A DNA stretch of 40,234 nucleotides from NCBI GenBank assembly GCA_027065695.1, contig JAMONP010000033.1, positions 1-40,234 on the forward strand, written 5' to 3'. A program made the translations under genes and the position numbers. This DNA comes from Desulfuromonadales bacterium. GTDB lineage: Bacteria; Desulfobacterota; Desulfuromonadia; Desulfuromonadales; BM103. The notes beneath the pieces are model-generated. The model saw only the letters and a program-made list of their open reading frames with translations. It searched no databases and was not told where the DNA came from. Numbering within the stretch: the stretch's first letter is position 1; each line of letters opens with the position of its first letter. Below are positions 16,820-26,794 of the stretch, piece by piece.

Positions 16820-17109
16820 GGAGAATCATTTTCTCCCCCAAAGCAAAGGCGGATCTGTCACAGATTTGGGATTATACATATACTGAATGGGGTGCTGAGC
16901 AAGCCGAGAAATATATTCGTGAACTGTGGGCTGTAATTGAAGAGCAATCCTGTGATCTCACAAAATCTGTAGATATAAGTGATGTGAGAGAAGGCTACAG
17001 AAAGGTAATGTCAGGTTCTCATATGGTTTTTTTTAAAGTAACTAATGGTGGAGTTCTTGACGTAGCGAGGATATTACACCAGAAAATGGATTTTGACAGG
17101 CATCTTTAA
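16816..17109 (+). CDS. parE: ParE/RelE-superfamily toxin
   Basis: A 97-residue toxin of the ParE family. 'FSPKAKADLSQIWDYTYTEWG' and 'AEKYIRELWAVIEE' make the N-terminal helical hairpin, and the C-terminal 'GYRKVMSGSHMVFFKV' and 'VLDVARILHQKMDFDRHL' are the beta-sheet strands and end common to ParE proteins. ParE toxins poison DNA gyrase; RelE relatives cut mRNA, and the sequence favours ParE. The start overlaps the antitoxin stop. The gene looks complete. Confidence 0.88.
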   Translation: MRRIIFSPKAKADLSQIWDYTYTEWGAEQAEKYIRELWAVIEEQSCDLTKSVDISDVREGYRKVMSGSHMVFFKVTNGGVLDVARILHQKMDFDRHL

Positions 17110-17113
17110 TCCA

Positions 17114-17141
17114 TTGAGTGTGTCAGTGACACAACACTCAA
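17114..17141. terminator. Nested palindrome after parE
   Basis: TTGAGTGT (17114-17121) pairs with ACACTCAA (17134-17141), and the overlapping GTGTCAGTGACAC is itself a palindrome, so two alternative stems are possible. It is 4 bases after the parE stop and converges on acyP. No T-run follows, so termination is unproven; a recombination or protein-binding site is the alternative. Confidence 0.45.
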
Positions 17142-17208
17142 GACGCGCCATATAAGCAGTGATCTACAATTCCACCTCTCATTCCAGGACACCATTTTTT
17201 CTCATAAG

Positions 17209-17487
17209 TCACGACCGGATCCTGAAGGTCTCAAACTCCCCCGCAAAATCTAACCAGTTCACTGCAACATCAGTAACAACCGCCGCTGGTGGCCCTTGTC
17301 GACACCATGCAATCGCCGCGTCAACAGCTTCTCTCTTTCCCTCAAAAACTGCCGTAACAGAACCATCCGAACAATTTTTCGCCCACCCGGTCAACCCCAG
17401 TCGAACAGCTGTTTTCTTTGCTGATTGACGATAAAACACGCCCTGAACCCGGCCCCTAATAATAAGTTCAACACGCACCTTGCTCAT
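17209..17487 (-). CDS. acyP: Acylphosphatase
   Basis: A 92-residue acylphosphatase that hydrolyses acyl-phosphates such as carbamoyl-phosphate or 1,3-bisphosphoglycerate in the cytoplasm. The signature 'IIRGRVQGVFYRQSAKKTA' contains the catalytic Arg, and 'GWAKNCSDGSV' contains the catalytic Asn. Length is normal. It starts four bases after the ligA stop and is probably translated from the same mRNA. Confidence 0.94.
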   Translation of the reverse strand: MSKVRVELIIRGRVQGVFYRQSAKKTAVRLGLTGWAKNCSDGSVTAVFEGKREAVDAAIAWCRQGPPAAVVTDVAVNWLDFAGEFETFRIRS

Positions 17488-17491
17488 ATCG

Positions 17492-19567
<2,076 letters not shown>

Positions 19568-19571
19568 CTAT

Positions 19572-19715
19572 AACCCAAAGAAAGGTTTAACGCAGAGGCG
19601 CTAAGAACGCAGAGGAAAAGCTCTTAACTCTCAGGGAGATGGCTCAATTACAGTCATTCTTCTCTGCGTCTCCGCGTCTTTGCGTTTGAAGTATTGTTTT
19701 GCCTTTGTTTGGGTT
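19572..19715. repeat. MITE-like nested inverted repeat
   Basis: The outer arms AACCCAAAGAAAGG (19572-19585) and CCTTTGTTTGGGTT (19702-19715) pair over 14 bp with one mismatch. Inside lie longer imperfect arms made of CGCAGAG-type units (19589-19615 and 19661-19686). From memory, similar 'AACGCAGAGACGC' sequences are scattered between genes in Geobacter-type genomes, so this is probably a dispersed non-coding element. No protein is encoded. The remainder of the 355-base gap (19716-19874) shows nothing further. Confidence 0.75.
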
Positions 19716-19874
19716 CTAAGTCCATTGATTTAAGGGTAATATAACAGCTTTTTTGCTTTCCTCGGGAGAAATGATTTCCTGTTTGTAACGTTTCACTGAT
19801 TGTGTTTCTCTCAATGGTAAGTTAATATTGCCATTGATGCATACCTTCAAAAACCTACAGGTAATTCCCCTTCG

Positions 19875-21140
19875 ATGACATACGATCAATGGCTACATAT
19901 TCTTGGGCTGTTTGTACTCTTTGTGCTGTCAGCTTTTTTCTCCGGTTCGGAAACCGCCCTGATGTCGATGGATCGACTGCGGGTCAAATACCTGGCCGAG
20001 AAAAATCGACCAGGTGCCCGCAAGTTGGCCGAACTTCTGGAGCGCCCCGAAAGTTTATTGAGTGCCATTCTGGTCGGTAATAATGTAGTGAATATCATGT
20101 TGTCGGTCTTCGCTACCACGCTCTTTATTAACTTATTTGGGGGGCAGGGCGAGTTGATGACAATCCTCATTCTGACCCCTCTCCTGCTCATTTTCTCGGA
20201 AGTTTGTCCGAAAACCTATGCTGCGAATTATCCGGAGAAACTTTCCTTTATCATTCTTCGCCCGATCCGTTTTGTTATGTGGCTGCTGCGCCCTGTGACC
20301 TGGTTGGTGAGTGGCGTCTCCAGTCTGTTGACCCGTTTCCTGCATGGTGAAGAGAAGAGGCCGCTGATCTCCGAAGATGAGATTCGTACCATTATCGAAT
20401 TCGGTGAACAGGCCGGTGTTGTCGCTGAAGACAAACGGCGCATGCTGCATGGTGTCTTTGATCTCTCCAGCATCAGGGTGCGCGATGTGATGGTACCGCG
20501 AACCGAAGTGGTGGGCATAGAGGCCAGTTCGAGTTTTGCCGATATTATTAAGTTAGTGTCACAGGCTCGTCATTCGCGTTTCCCTGTCTATGCTGGCGAT
20601 CTTGATCAGGTGGTTGGTGTTATCCATTCCAAGGACGTCTTGAGCTATTTCAATCGCCCTGATGAATTCTGCCTGTCTGAACTGGCCCGGCTTCCATACT
20701 TTGTCCCCGAGGCGAAACCGATTGAGGCCCTTATGCAGGCTTTTCGTCGCAAACACCTGCATCTTGCCATTGTTGTCGATGAGTATGGCGGGGTAGAGGG
20801 ACTATGTACTCTGGAGGATATTGTCGAAGAGATCGTTGGCGAGATTCAGGATGAGTACGATGAGGAGGAACTCCTCATAACAAATCTTGGTGCGAACAGT
20901 TATCTGGTTGACGGCAGTGCGGCGCTTCGTTATATCAATCGCCGCTTCGACCTGGATCTCTCTGAAGAGCATGTCAATACCCTGGCTGGCTTCGTGCTGG
21001 ATTCATTGGGCCGTATCCCGGAAGAAGGCGATGTCTGCGAGTCAGAAGGTGTCAGCTTTACAGTGCGTGAGGTCGAGGATCGGCGCATTGAGCAGATTGA
21101 AATGCGGCTTCCTGACCAGAAAGATCAGGGCGAGCTTTAA
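19875..21140 (+). CDS. CNNM/HlyC-CorC family membrane protein
   Basis: A 421-residue protein with a DUF21/CNNM membrane domain (about 1-180; first helix 'LHILGLFVLFVLSAFFSGSE', then 'NIMLSVFATTLFI', 'ILILTPLLLIFSEVCPK' and 'WLLRPVTWLVSGV'), a CBS pair (about 205-325, with 'VRDVMVPRTEV' and 'SRFPVYAGDLDQVVGVIH') and a C-terminal CorC_HlyC transporter-associated domain (about 340-415). The family exports Mg2+ or Co2+, or protects against these metals; older haemolysin names are misleading. 'GSETALMSMDR' and 'NNVVNI' are conserved CNNM motifs. The ribosome site is weak. The gene precedes mraZ by 312 bases and is likely a separate unit. Confidence 0.92.
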   Translation: MTYDQWLHILGLFVLFVLSAFFSGSETALMSMDRLRVKYLAEKNRPGARKLAELLERPESLLSAILVGNNVVNIMLSVFATTLFINLFGGQGELMTILILTPLLLIFSEVCPKTYAANYPEKLSFIILRPIRFVMWLLRPVTWLVSGVSSLLTRFLHGEEKRPLISEDEIRTIIEFGEQAGVVAEDKRRMLHGVFDLSSIRVRDVMVPRTEVVGIEASSSFADIIKLVSQARHSRFPVYAGDLDQVVGVIHSKDVLSYFNRPDEFCLSELARLPYFVPEAKPIEALMQAFRRKHLHLAIVVDEYGGVEGLCTLEDIVEEIVGEIQDEYDEEELLITNLGANSYLVDGSAALRYINRRFDLDLSEEHVNTLAGFVLDSLGRIPEEGDVCESEGVSFTVREVEDRRIEQIEMRLPDQKDQGEL

Positions 21141-21376
21141 GGTTTCAAGGCTGTGAAGCTTTAAAACTCTAGAGCCTTACGGCCCTGAAGCTTTATGCCT
21201 GCAGTCATAATGGTTAAGGTGATTTCTTAGCTTTATTCTCTATATCGCTGAAAAATAAAACATTGTATTTGTGTCGCTCTTGTCCTTACTCTCTGCAATG
21301 CTTGAAACTGCCCCCTTGGAAGCTGTTCCCCAACATCCACAAAATGGTCTAACCCCTTAAAAAATTGAAATATTTC
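21141..21376. other. Spacer upstream of mraZ promoter
   Basis: No gene is seen. Just after the transporter stop is a 15-base direct repeat, GGCTGTGAAGCTTTA (21149-21163) and GGCCCTGAAGCTTTA (21181-21195), two mismatches, and the inverted pair AAGGCT/AGCCTT (21147-21152, 21173-21178), which could fold as a weak transcript end. Confidence 0.45.
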
Positions 21377-21405
21377 TTGACTCCTACCCCCTCTCTAACT
21401 ATATT
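21377..21405 (+). promoter_or_regulatory. Main promoter of the dcw cluster
   Basis: TTGACT (21377-21382), 17 bases, TATATT (21400-21405), ending 47 bases before the mraZ ATG. This is the best sigma-70 match in the window. MraZ proteins regulate their own promoter elsewhere; the leader has AGAGGG twice (21411-21416 and 21443-21448), but no clear triple TGGG-type MraZ box. Confidence 0.7.
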
Positions 21406-21452
21406 TGCCCAGAGGGTGGTGAATAGTGTATTTTTAGGCCAAAGAGGGCCAA

Positions 21453-21908
21453 ATGGAATTCCAGGGCGTCTACAATAACTCGATCGATGCAAAGGGGCGG
21501 GCAAGTATTCCGGCCAGGTTTCGCGAGCAGCTGAAAGAGTTTTGCGAAGACGATGCACTGATTGTCACTCAAGACCGCAGTGGAATCGTCGCTTATCCTC
21601 CCTCTGAATGGAAGATCTTTCTTGATAAATTTGCACAACTCCCGAACGACCAGTTTCGGGAAGACCTCTATTTTACAACCGTAACCCCCGCAATGCACTG
21701 TACGTTTGATAAACAAGGCCGGATTCAGCTGCCACAATCTTTGCGTGAGTATTGCCAGCTTGATACGGATGGCGTGCGCGATGTTGTCATTGTTGGCGGT
21801 GCTAACAAAATCCAGATCTGGAACAAGACAAGGTATCAGGAAATGCTCGCTGAAGCTGAGCAGCGTCAGGTTGAGGCTCGGCAGAAGCGTATCGATCTGG
21901 GACTTTAA
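21453..21908 (+). CDS. mraZ: Transcriptional regulator MraZ
   Basis: A 151-residue MraZ with two AbrB/SpoVT-like beta-barrel halves, marked by '[18 protein letters not shown]' and '[16 protein letters not shown]'. MraZ forms ring-shaped multimers that bind repeats upstream of its own operon and tune division gene expression. GAGG is five bases before the ATG. It heads the cluster and is followed directly by rsmH. Confidence 0.96.
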   Translation: MEFQGVYNNSIDAKGRASIPARFREQLKEFCEDDALIVTQDRSGIVAYPPSEWKIFLDKFAQLPNDQFREDLYFTTVTPAMHCTFDKQGRIQLPQSLREYCQLDTDGVRDVVIVGGANKIQIWNKTRYQEMLAEAEQRQVEARQKRIDLGL

Positions 21909-21919
21909 GGTCGTTGACT

Positions 21920-22882
21920 TTGGATACATTCAAACATGTGTCGGTGATGGCCGAGGAAGTGCTGAAATTCCTTGAGCCACATAACGGTGGAATCTATCTG
22001 GATGGGACCTTGGGCGGTGGCGGTCATGCCAGGTTGATTCTTGAAGCCGCGTCTCCTGACGGTGTTTTGATTGGGCTGGATCGTGATGCGGCAGCGCTTG
22101 ACGCGGCGAGAAATACTCTGGCGGTCTTTGGCGACAGGGTGATTACCCGCCAGGGCAACTTCTCTGCAATGAATACTCATCTCGATCGGCTTGGGATTGA
22201 CCTGCTCGACGGGATTCTTCTGGATCTGGGTGTTTCCTCTTATCAGCTCGATAGCCCGGAGCGAGGTTTTTCGTTTCGCGAAGAGGGTCCGCTTGATATG
22301 CGGATGAACCCGGCAGAGGGTGTTTCTGCTGCTACAGTGGTTGCCGAAGCTGACCCCGATGAATTGAAACGCATCTTTCGTGAATATGGGGAGGAGCGCT
22401 GGGCGGGCAAGATATCCCGGGCGATTGTTACGGACAGAGACCAGGTCCCCTTTGAGACCACCTTGCAATTGGCTGAGCTGGTCAGCCGGGTTGTTCCGAG
22501 AGGCAAAGGTCCACAACGCATTCATCCTGCAACCCGGATATTCCAAGCGTTGCGTATTCATGTCAATGGCGAGCTCGACAGTCTGCGCGCAGGGTTGGAT
22601 GCAGCATGGCAGAGATTGACGGTTGGTGGCCGACTTGTGGTAATCAGTTTTCATTCTCTTGAAGACCGTATGGTCAAACAAACCTTTCGTGCTTTGGCAA
22701 CTGGATGTACTTGTCCACCACGTTTAGCTGTTTGTGCCTGTGGACATAAACCGGCTGTGCGAGTACTCACCCGCAAGGCCGTGCGCGCCACAGAAAACGA
22801 AATACTGAGCAATCCGCGATCCAGAAGTGCTGTGTTGCGGGCTATAGAGAAACTTCCAGTAGAGGACGATCAGGATGTCTGA
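21920..22882 (+). CDS. rsmH: 16S rRNA (cytosine-1402-N4)-methyltransferase RsmH
   Basis: The enzyme (formerly MraW), about 320 residues, N4-methylates C1402 of 16S rRNA; its partner RsmI is encoded at 11053. SAM-binding '[17 protein letters not shown]', then '[21 protein letters not shown]', '[18 protein letters not shown]' and '[16 protein letters not shown]' are all conserved. No ATG fits the N-terminus; TTG 21920 has AAGG nine bases upstream, while TTG 21914 is only three bases from it. The end overlaps ftsL by eight bases. Confidence 0.95.
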   Translation: MDTFKHVSVMAEEVLKFLEPHNGGIYLDGTLGGGGHARLILEAASPDGVLIGLDRDAAALDAARNTLAVFGDRVITRQGNFSAMNTHLDRLGIDLLDGILLDLGVSSYQLDSPERGFSFREEGPLDMRMNPAEGVSAATVVAEADPDELKRIFREYGEERWAGKISRAIVTDRDQVPFETTLQLAELVSRVVPRGKGPQRIHPATRIFQALRIHVNGELDSLRAGLDAAWQRLTVGGRLVVISFHSLEDRMVKQTFRALATGCTCPPRLAVCACGHKPAVRVLTRKAVRATENEILSNPRSRSAVLRAIEKLPVEDDQDV

Positions 22883-23192
22883 CACAACTATAAGAGCTTT
22901 GCCGAAAATCAATGGCTTTACCCTGCGCCGCCCGAACCTTTGGCCGGTGCTCGGGTTTATCGCTCTGCTGCTTGGGGTCTCGCTCTTCTTTGTCTGGTCA
23001 CGTGTACAGGTGACCGGCCTGGAATATGAGATCTCCAGGTTGGAAAGCTCCTTGCGCGGTTTGCGGCAGGAGACTTCTAAGCTACATTTGCAGGCAGCCA
23101 GCCTCAGCAACCCAGAGAGGATCGAAAGGGTGGCCCGAAAAGAACTGAATCTGCGCCTGCCTTCTGCCGAGCAGGTGATAACGGTGCACTGA
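22875..23192 (+). CDS. ftsL: Cell division protein FtsL
   Basis: A 105-residue bitopic membrane protein. A single membrane helix occupies about 22-41 ('[20 protein letters not shown]'), followed by a periplasmic coiled coil ('[18 protein letters not shown]') and the '[18 protein letters not shown]' end common to FtsL. It works with FtsB and FtsQ to activate FtsWI. Sequence conservation in this family is low, so identity rests largely on topology and position between rsmH and ftsI. The start lies within rsmH and the stop overlaps the ftsI ATG. Confidence 0.9.
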   Translation: MSDTTIRALPKINGFTLRRPNLWPVLGFIALLLGVSLFFVWSRVQVTGLEYEISRLESSLRGLRQETSKLHLQAASLSNPERIERVARKELNLRLPSAEQVITVH

Positions 23193-25171
23193 TGAAAGAA
23201 CAGGAGAAAGGCGTTCGTATGCGCATCCGCTTGATCGGGGGTCTTTTTGTCCTTGGTTTTGCACTAGTGGCGTTGCGTGCCTTTGATCTTCAGGTTCTGC
23301 AGAAAAAAGAGTGGGACGAACGTGCAGAGCGTCAGCACCAGAAAACCATTCCTCTAACACCTCAGCGCGGCACAATCTTTGACAGTAACGGTGCAGAGCT
23401 TGCCGTCAGCATAGATGTCAATTCGATTTTTGTTGAGCCTCATAAACTGGAAGATCGTGCTGCGGTTGCCAAAAAACTGGCCAAAGCTCTTGATCTCTCC
23501 GTACAAACAGTCAAAGCCAAGCTGAAGAGCAACAGCAATTTCGTCTGGGTAAAGCGTCAGGTTTCCCCCAGTCAGAGTAAGCTGGTCAAGGCGATGAAAA
23601 TCAAGGGTGTCGGGATGATTAAGGAACCACAGCGTTTTTATCCCAATTCAAATATTGCTGCTCATGTGCTTGGTTTTACCGGTCTTGATCCTAAGGGATT
23701 GGAGGGCTTGGAGCTCAAATACGATAGCATGATTCTCGGCCGCGGCGGGTATCTGGTTATGGAACGAGATGCTCTGGGCCGAGGTCTTAGGTCTGGTTCG
23801 CCAGAGGTTCAGGGGGCGACACGAGGTCATGATCTCTACCTGACTCTAGATAAGAATCTGCAATATATTGCAGAACGGGAATTGGCTGATGGTTTGCGTA
23901 AGACTGGTGCCAAGGCAGGTACGGTCGTTATGCTGGAGCCAACGACCGGTAAGGTGCTGGCTATGGCCAGTTATCCGGAATATAACCCGAATTCCTTCTA
24001 TAAATACAAGCCTTCCCAGTGGCGGAATCGAGCTGTGTGTGACAGCTTCGAACCCGGGTCAACCTTCAAGGTCATTTTGATGGCGGCTGCTCTTAACGAA
24101 GCGGTCATCAATACGACGCAGAAGATTGATTGTGAGAACGGCAAGTTCCGGGTCGGTGGCAAGGATATCCACGACCATAAGCGGTATCAGGAATTGACAG
24201 CGGCTGAAATTATCAAATACAGCTCCAATATCGGGTCAGCAAAAATTGGCAAGCTATTGGAACGTAAAGCATTTTACCGTTATCTCCAGGCCTTCGGTTT
24301 TGGCCAGCGCACCGGTATTGATCTGCCTGGTGAGGTTGTCGGTATTTTGCGTCCACCGAATAAATGGTTTGAGGTCGATCTGGCGACAATCTCTTTTGGT
24401 CAGGGCGTCAGTGTCACGCCGATTCAGCTGACCTCAGCGATAGCGGCCATTGCCAACGGTGGCTATCTGATGGAGCCTTATCTTGTCGATCGGGTGGTTG
24501 ACAGCCAGGGACAGGTGACTCAACAGAACCAGCCACGTGTGGTGCGCAAGGTGGTTGCCAGTGATGTGGCACAGGTTGTAACCCGAATGATGGAAATGAC
24601 TACGGAAGATGGTGGCACGGCAACCAAAGCCCGGGTTCCGGGCTTCAGGGTCGCCGGCAAAACTGGTACGGCACAGAAGGTGGATGCAGTGACCGGTGGC
24701 TACTCGGCAGACAAGCGAGTTGCCTCTTTTGTCGGATTTCTTCCTGCTGAAGAACCGCGTCTGATCATGTTGGTTACCATTGACGAACCTAAAAAAGTTG
24801 TTTATGGCGGGCTGACTGCAGCACCGGTATTTTCAAGGATTGCAGCTCAGGCAATGCAGTATCTCAAGGTGGCACCGAATAAAGATATGCCGGTTGGCGA
24901 GAGCCTGCCGTCGTTGGATCAGATTATTGTTGAAGCAACAATGTCAAAGCGTTCGCAGTTGCAGAAAGTGGCGACATCTGGGCTTTCCACTGGGCCACAA
25001 ATGCCTGATTTCTACGGTTTGAGTTATCGCCAGGTCCTTGAACTCATGGAAAAGCGGCAATTGAATATTAACTTTAGAGGTCGTGGCCGGGTGGTTGAGC
25101 AGTCACCTGCTTCCGGTGTAGCGATTCCTTACGGTGCACCTGTATGGGTGCGTATGGCACCTCCATCATAA
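23192..25171 (+). CDS. ftsI: Septal peptidoglycan transpeptidase FtsI (PBP3) with PASTA domain
   Basis: A 659-residue class B penicillin-binding protein that crosslinks septal peptidoglycan. A membrane anchor lies at about 12-30 ('IRLIGGLFVLGFALVALRA'). The dimerisation part begins 'TPQRGTIFDSNGAELA'. The transpeptidase domain has the catalytic S290-T-F-K293, S344-S-N346 and K490-T-G-T boxes. After about residue 600 a single PASTA domain follows ('MPDFYGLSYRQVLELMEKRQ'), which is absent from enterobacterial FtsI but seen in Gram-positive and deltaproteobacterial types. It overlaps ftsL by one base. A 66-base gap separates it from murE. Confidence 0.95.
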   Translation: MKEQEKGVRMRIRLIGGLFVLGFALVALRAFDLQVLQKKEWDERAERQHQKTIPLTPQRGTIFDSNGAELAVSIDVNSIFVEPHKLEDRAAVAKKLAKALDLSVQTVKAKLKSNSNFVWVKRQVSPSQSKLVKAMKIKGVGMIKEPQRFYPNSNIAAHVLGFTGLDPKGLEGLELKYDSMILGRGGYLVMERDALGRGLRSGSPEVQGATRGHDLYLTLDKNLQYIAERELADGLRKTGAKAGTVVMLEPTTGKVLAMASYPEYNPNSFYKYKPSQWRNRAVCDSFEPGSTFKVILMAAALNEAVINTTQKIDCENGKFRVGGKDIHDHKRYQELTAAEIIKYSSNIGSAKIGKLLERKAFYRYLQAFGFGQRTGIDLPGEVVGILRPPNKWFEVDLATISFGQGVSVTPIQLTSAIAAIANGGYLMEPYLVDRVVDSQGQVTQQNQPRVVRKVVASDVAQVVTRMMEMTTEDGGTATKARVPGFRVAGKTGTAQKVDAVTGGYSADKRVASFVGFLPAEEPRLIMLVTIDEPKKVVYGGLTAAPVFSRIAAQAMQYLKVAPNKDMPVGESLPSLDQIIVEATMSKRSQLQKVATSGLSTGPQMPDFYGLSYRQVLELMEKRQLNINFRGRGRVVEQSPASGVAIPYGAPVWVRMAPPS

Positions 25172-25237
25172 GAAGCGTATGACTGATGGCATGATAAGAA
25201 GTTATTACTGACGGCCCTTTATGAAACTCATGTAACT

Positions 25238-26794
25238 ATGAAACTAAGTCAACTACTTAAAAACTGTCAGGTGCAAGAGGTTCATGGAAACATGGACCTT
25301 GACGTAGTGGGCTTGCACTATGATTCGCGGCAGGTCGGACAGGGTGGTGCTTTTTTTGCGTTGCGCGGGGTTGTCAGTGATGGACACGATTTTATCTCCA
25401 GCGCGATTGCCAATGGTGCCAGGGTTGTGATTTGTGAAGAAACTCTGGAGGGGATTGAGCAAGTGACCTCGGAGAGAAGCGACCCAGTCACCCCAAAGAG
25501 AAGTGATCCAGTCATCACTGTGCAGGTCGAGAATTCGCGTCGGGTAATGGCGTTGGCAGCGGCTGAGTTCTACGGGAATCCGACACAGGACATGAAGGTT
25601 GTCGGCGTGACCGGTACTAACGGCAAGACAACAATTACCTATATGCTCGAATCAATTCTCGACCGAGCCGGTTTGGCACCAGCCGTAGTTGGTACAATCA
25701 ACTATCGCTATGGCGCGGATTTACATCAAGCCCCGCACACGACCCCGGAATCTCTCGATCTGATGAAACAGATCAGCGATTTTTGGCATGCCGGTGCCCG
25801 TTCACTGGCTATAGAGGTCTCTTCACATGCGCTGGAGCAATGCCGGGCTGATGGTGTGCACTTCCATGTTGGTGTTTTCACTAACCTGACCCCTGAGCAC
25901 CTTGATTATCATCGGGATATGGAGCAATACTTTACGAGTAAATATCACCTGTTCAAGGAACTGCTTCCTCGCGATAACGGTCGTGCGGTGATCAATATTG
26001 ATGATGCCTACGGTCGACGTCTGGCAGGAATGATTCCCGCTGCCTTGACCTGCGGCCGTGACCAGGCAGCAGATATCTATCCTGAAAATATCGATGTTTC
26101 GCTGAATGGCATTTACGGTCGGGTGGCAACGCCTCTCGGATCAGTCGAAGTATCCAGCCCATTACTCGGCGATTTCAATGTTGAGAACCTGCTTTGTACC
26201 GTCGGTGCTGCTGTTGCTCTGGGCCTGTCACCACAGATAATCGCAGAGGGCCTGGCTGCCACCACTGGTGTGCCGGGGCGACTTGAGCAGATTGAAAATG
26301 ACCGTGACGCAGTCATTCTGGTTGACTATGCGCACACCGGCGACGCTTTACGTCGGGCCATAGAAGCGATGAATGAACTTGCCCCGCGAAGAATTCTGAC
26401 TGTTTTCGGCTGCGGAGGTGATCGAGATCGTAGTAAGCGTCCGATCATGGCTGAGGTCGCTGCCCGTGGTTCCGATATCACAATTGCAACATCAGATAAC
26501 CCGCGTACGGAAGATCCTGAACAAATTCTTAACGATGTCCGTAGTGGCTTGATCAAAGTCCATGAGTGTGAATGGAGCAAAGCGGAAGCGGTTGTTGGCG
26601 CAGGCAGAGGATATGTTGTCATCCCGGACCGTCGGCAAGCCATTGAGTTTGCTGTCAGCTTGTTGCAGCCAGGTGACCTGTTACTGGTTGCTGGCAAGGG
26701 TCATGAGGACTATCAGATTCTTGGTACCGGGCGCATCTATTTTGATGATCGTGAAGAGCTACGTAGGGCCCTGCAGGCTGGAGGTCGACAATGA
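25238..26794 (+). CDS. murE: UDP-MurNAc-tripeptide ligase MurE (meso-DAP type)
   Basis: A 518-residue Mur ligase that adds meso-diaminopimelate to UDP-MurNAc-Ala-Glu. The ATP loop 'GVTGTNGKTT' has Lys130, and the substrate motif 'DNPR' at 420-423 marks specificity for meso-DAP rather than Lys. 'VDYAHTGDALRRAI' and 'LLVAGKGHEDYQ' complete the pattern. Residues about 79-93 hold an unusual doubled RSDPV (24-base direct repeat, 25473-25516) in the N-terminal domain, which makes the protein slightly longer than usual. Its stop overlaps murF. Confidence 0.96.
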   Translation: MKLSQLLKNCQVQEVHGNMDLDVVGLHYDSRQVGQGGAFFALRGVVSDGHDFISSAIANGARVVICEETLEGIEQVTSERSDPVTPKRSDPVITVQVENSRRVMALAAAEFYGNPTQDMKVVGVTGTNGKTTITYMLESILDRAGLAPAVVGTINYRYGADLHQAPHTTPESLDLMKQISDFWHAGARSLAIEVSSHALEQCRADGVHFHVGVFTNLTPEHLDYHRDMEQYFTSKYHLFKELLPRDNGRAVINIDDAYGRRLAGMIPAALTCGRDQAADIYPENIDVSLNGIYGRVATPLGSVEVSSPLLGDFNVENLLCTVGAAVALGLSPQIIAEGLAATTGVPGRLEQIENDRDAVILVDYAHTGDALRRAIEAMNELAPRRILTVFGCGGDRDRSKRPIMAEVAARGSDITIATSDNPRTEDPEQILNDVRSGLIKVHECEWSKAEAVVGAGRGYVVIPDRRQAIEFAVSLLQPGDLLLVAGKGHEDYQILGTGRIYFDDREELRRALQAGGRQ

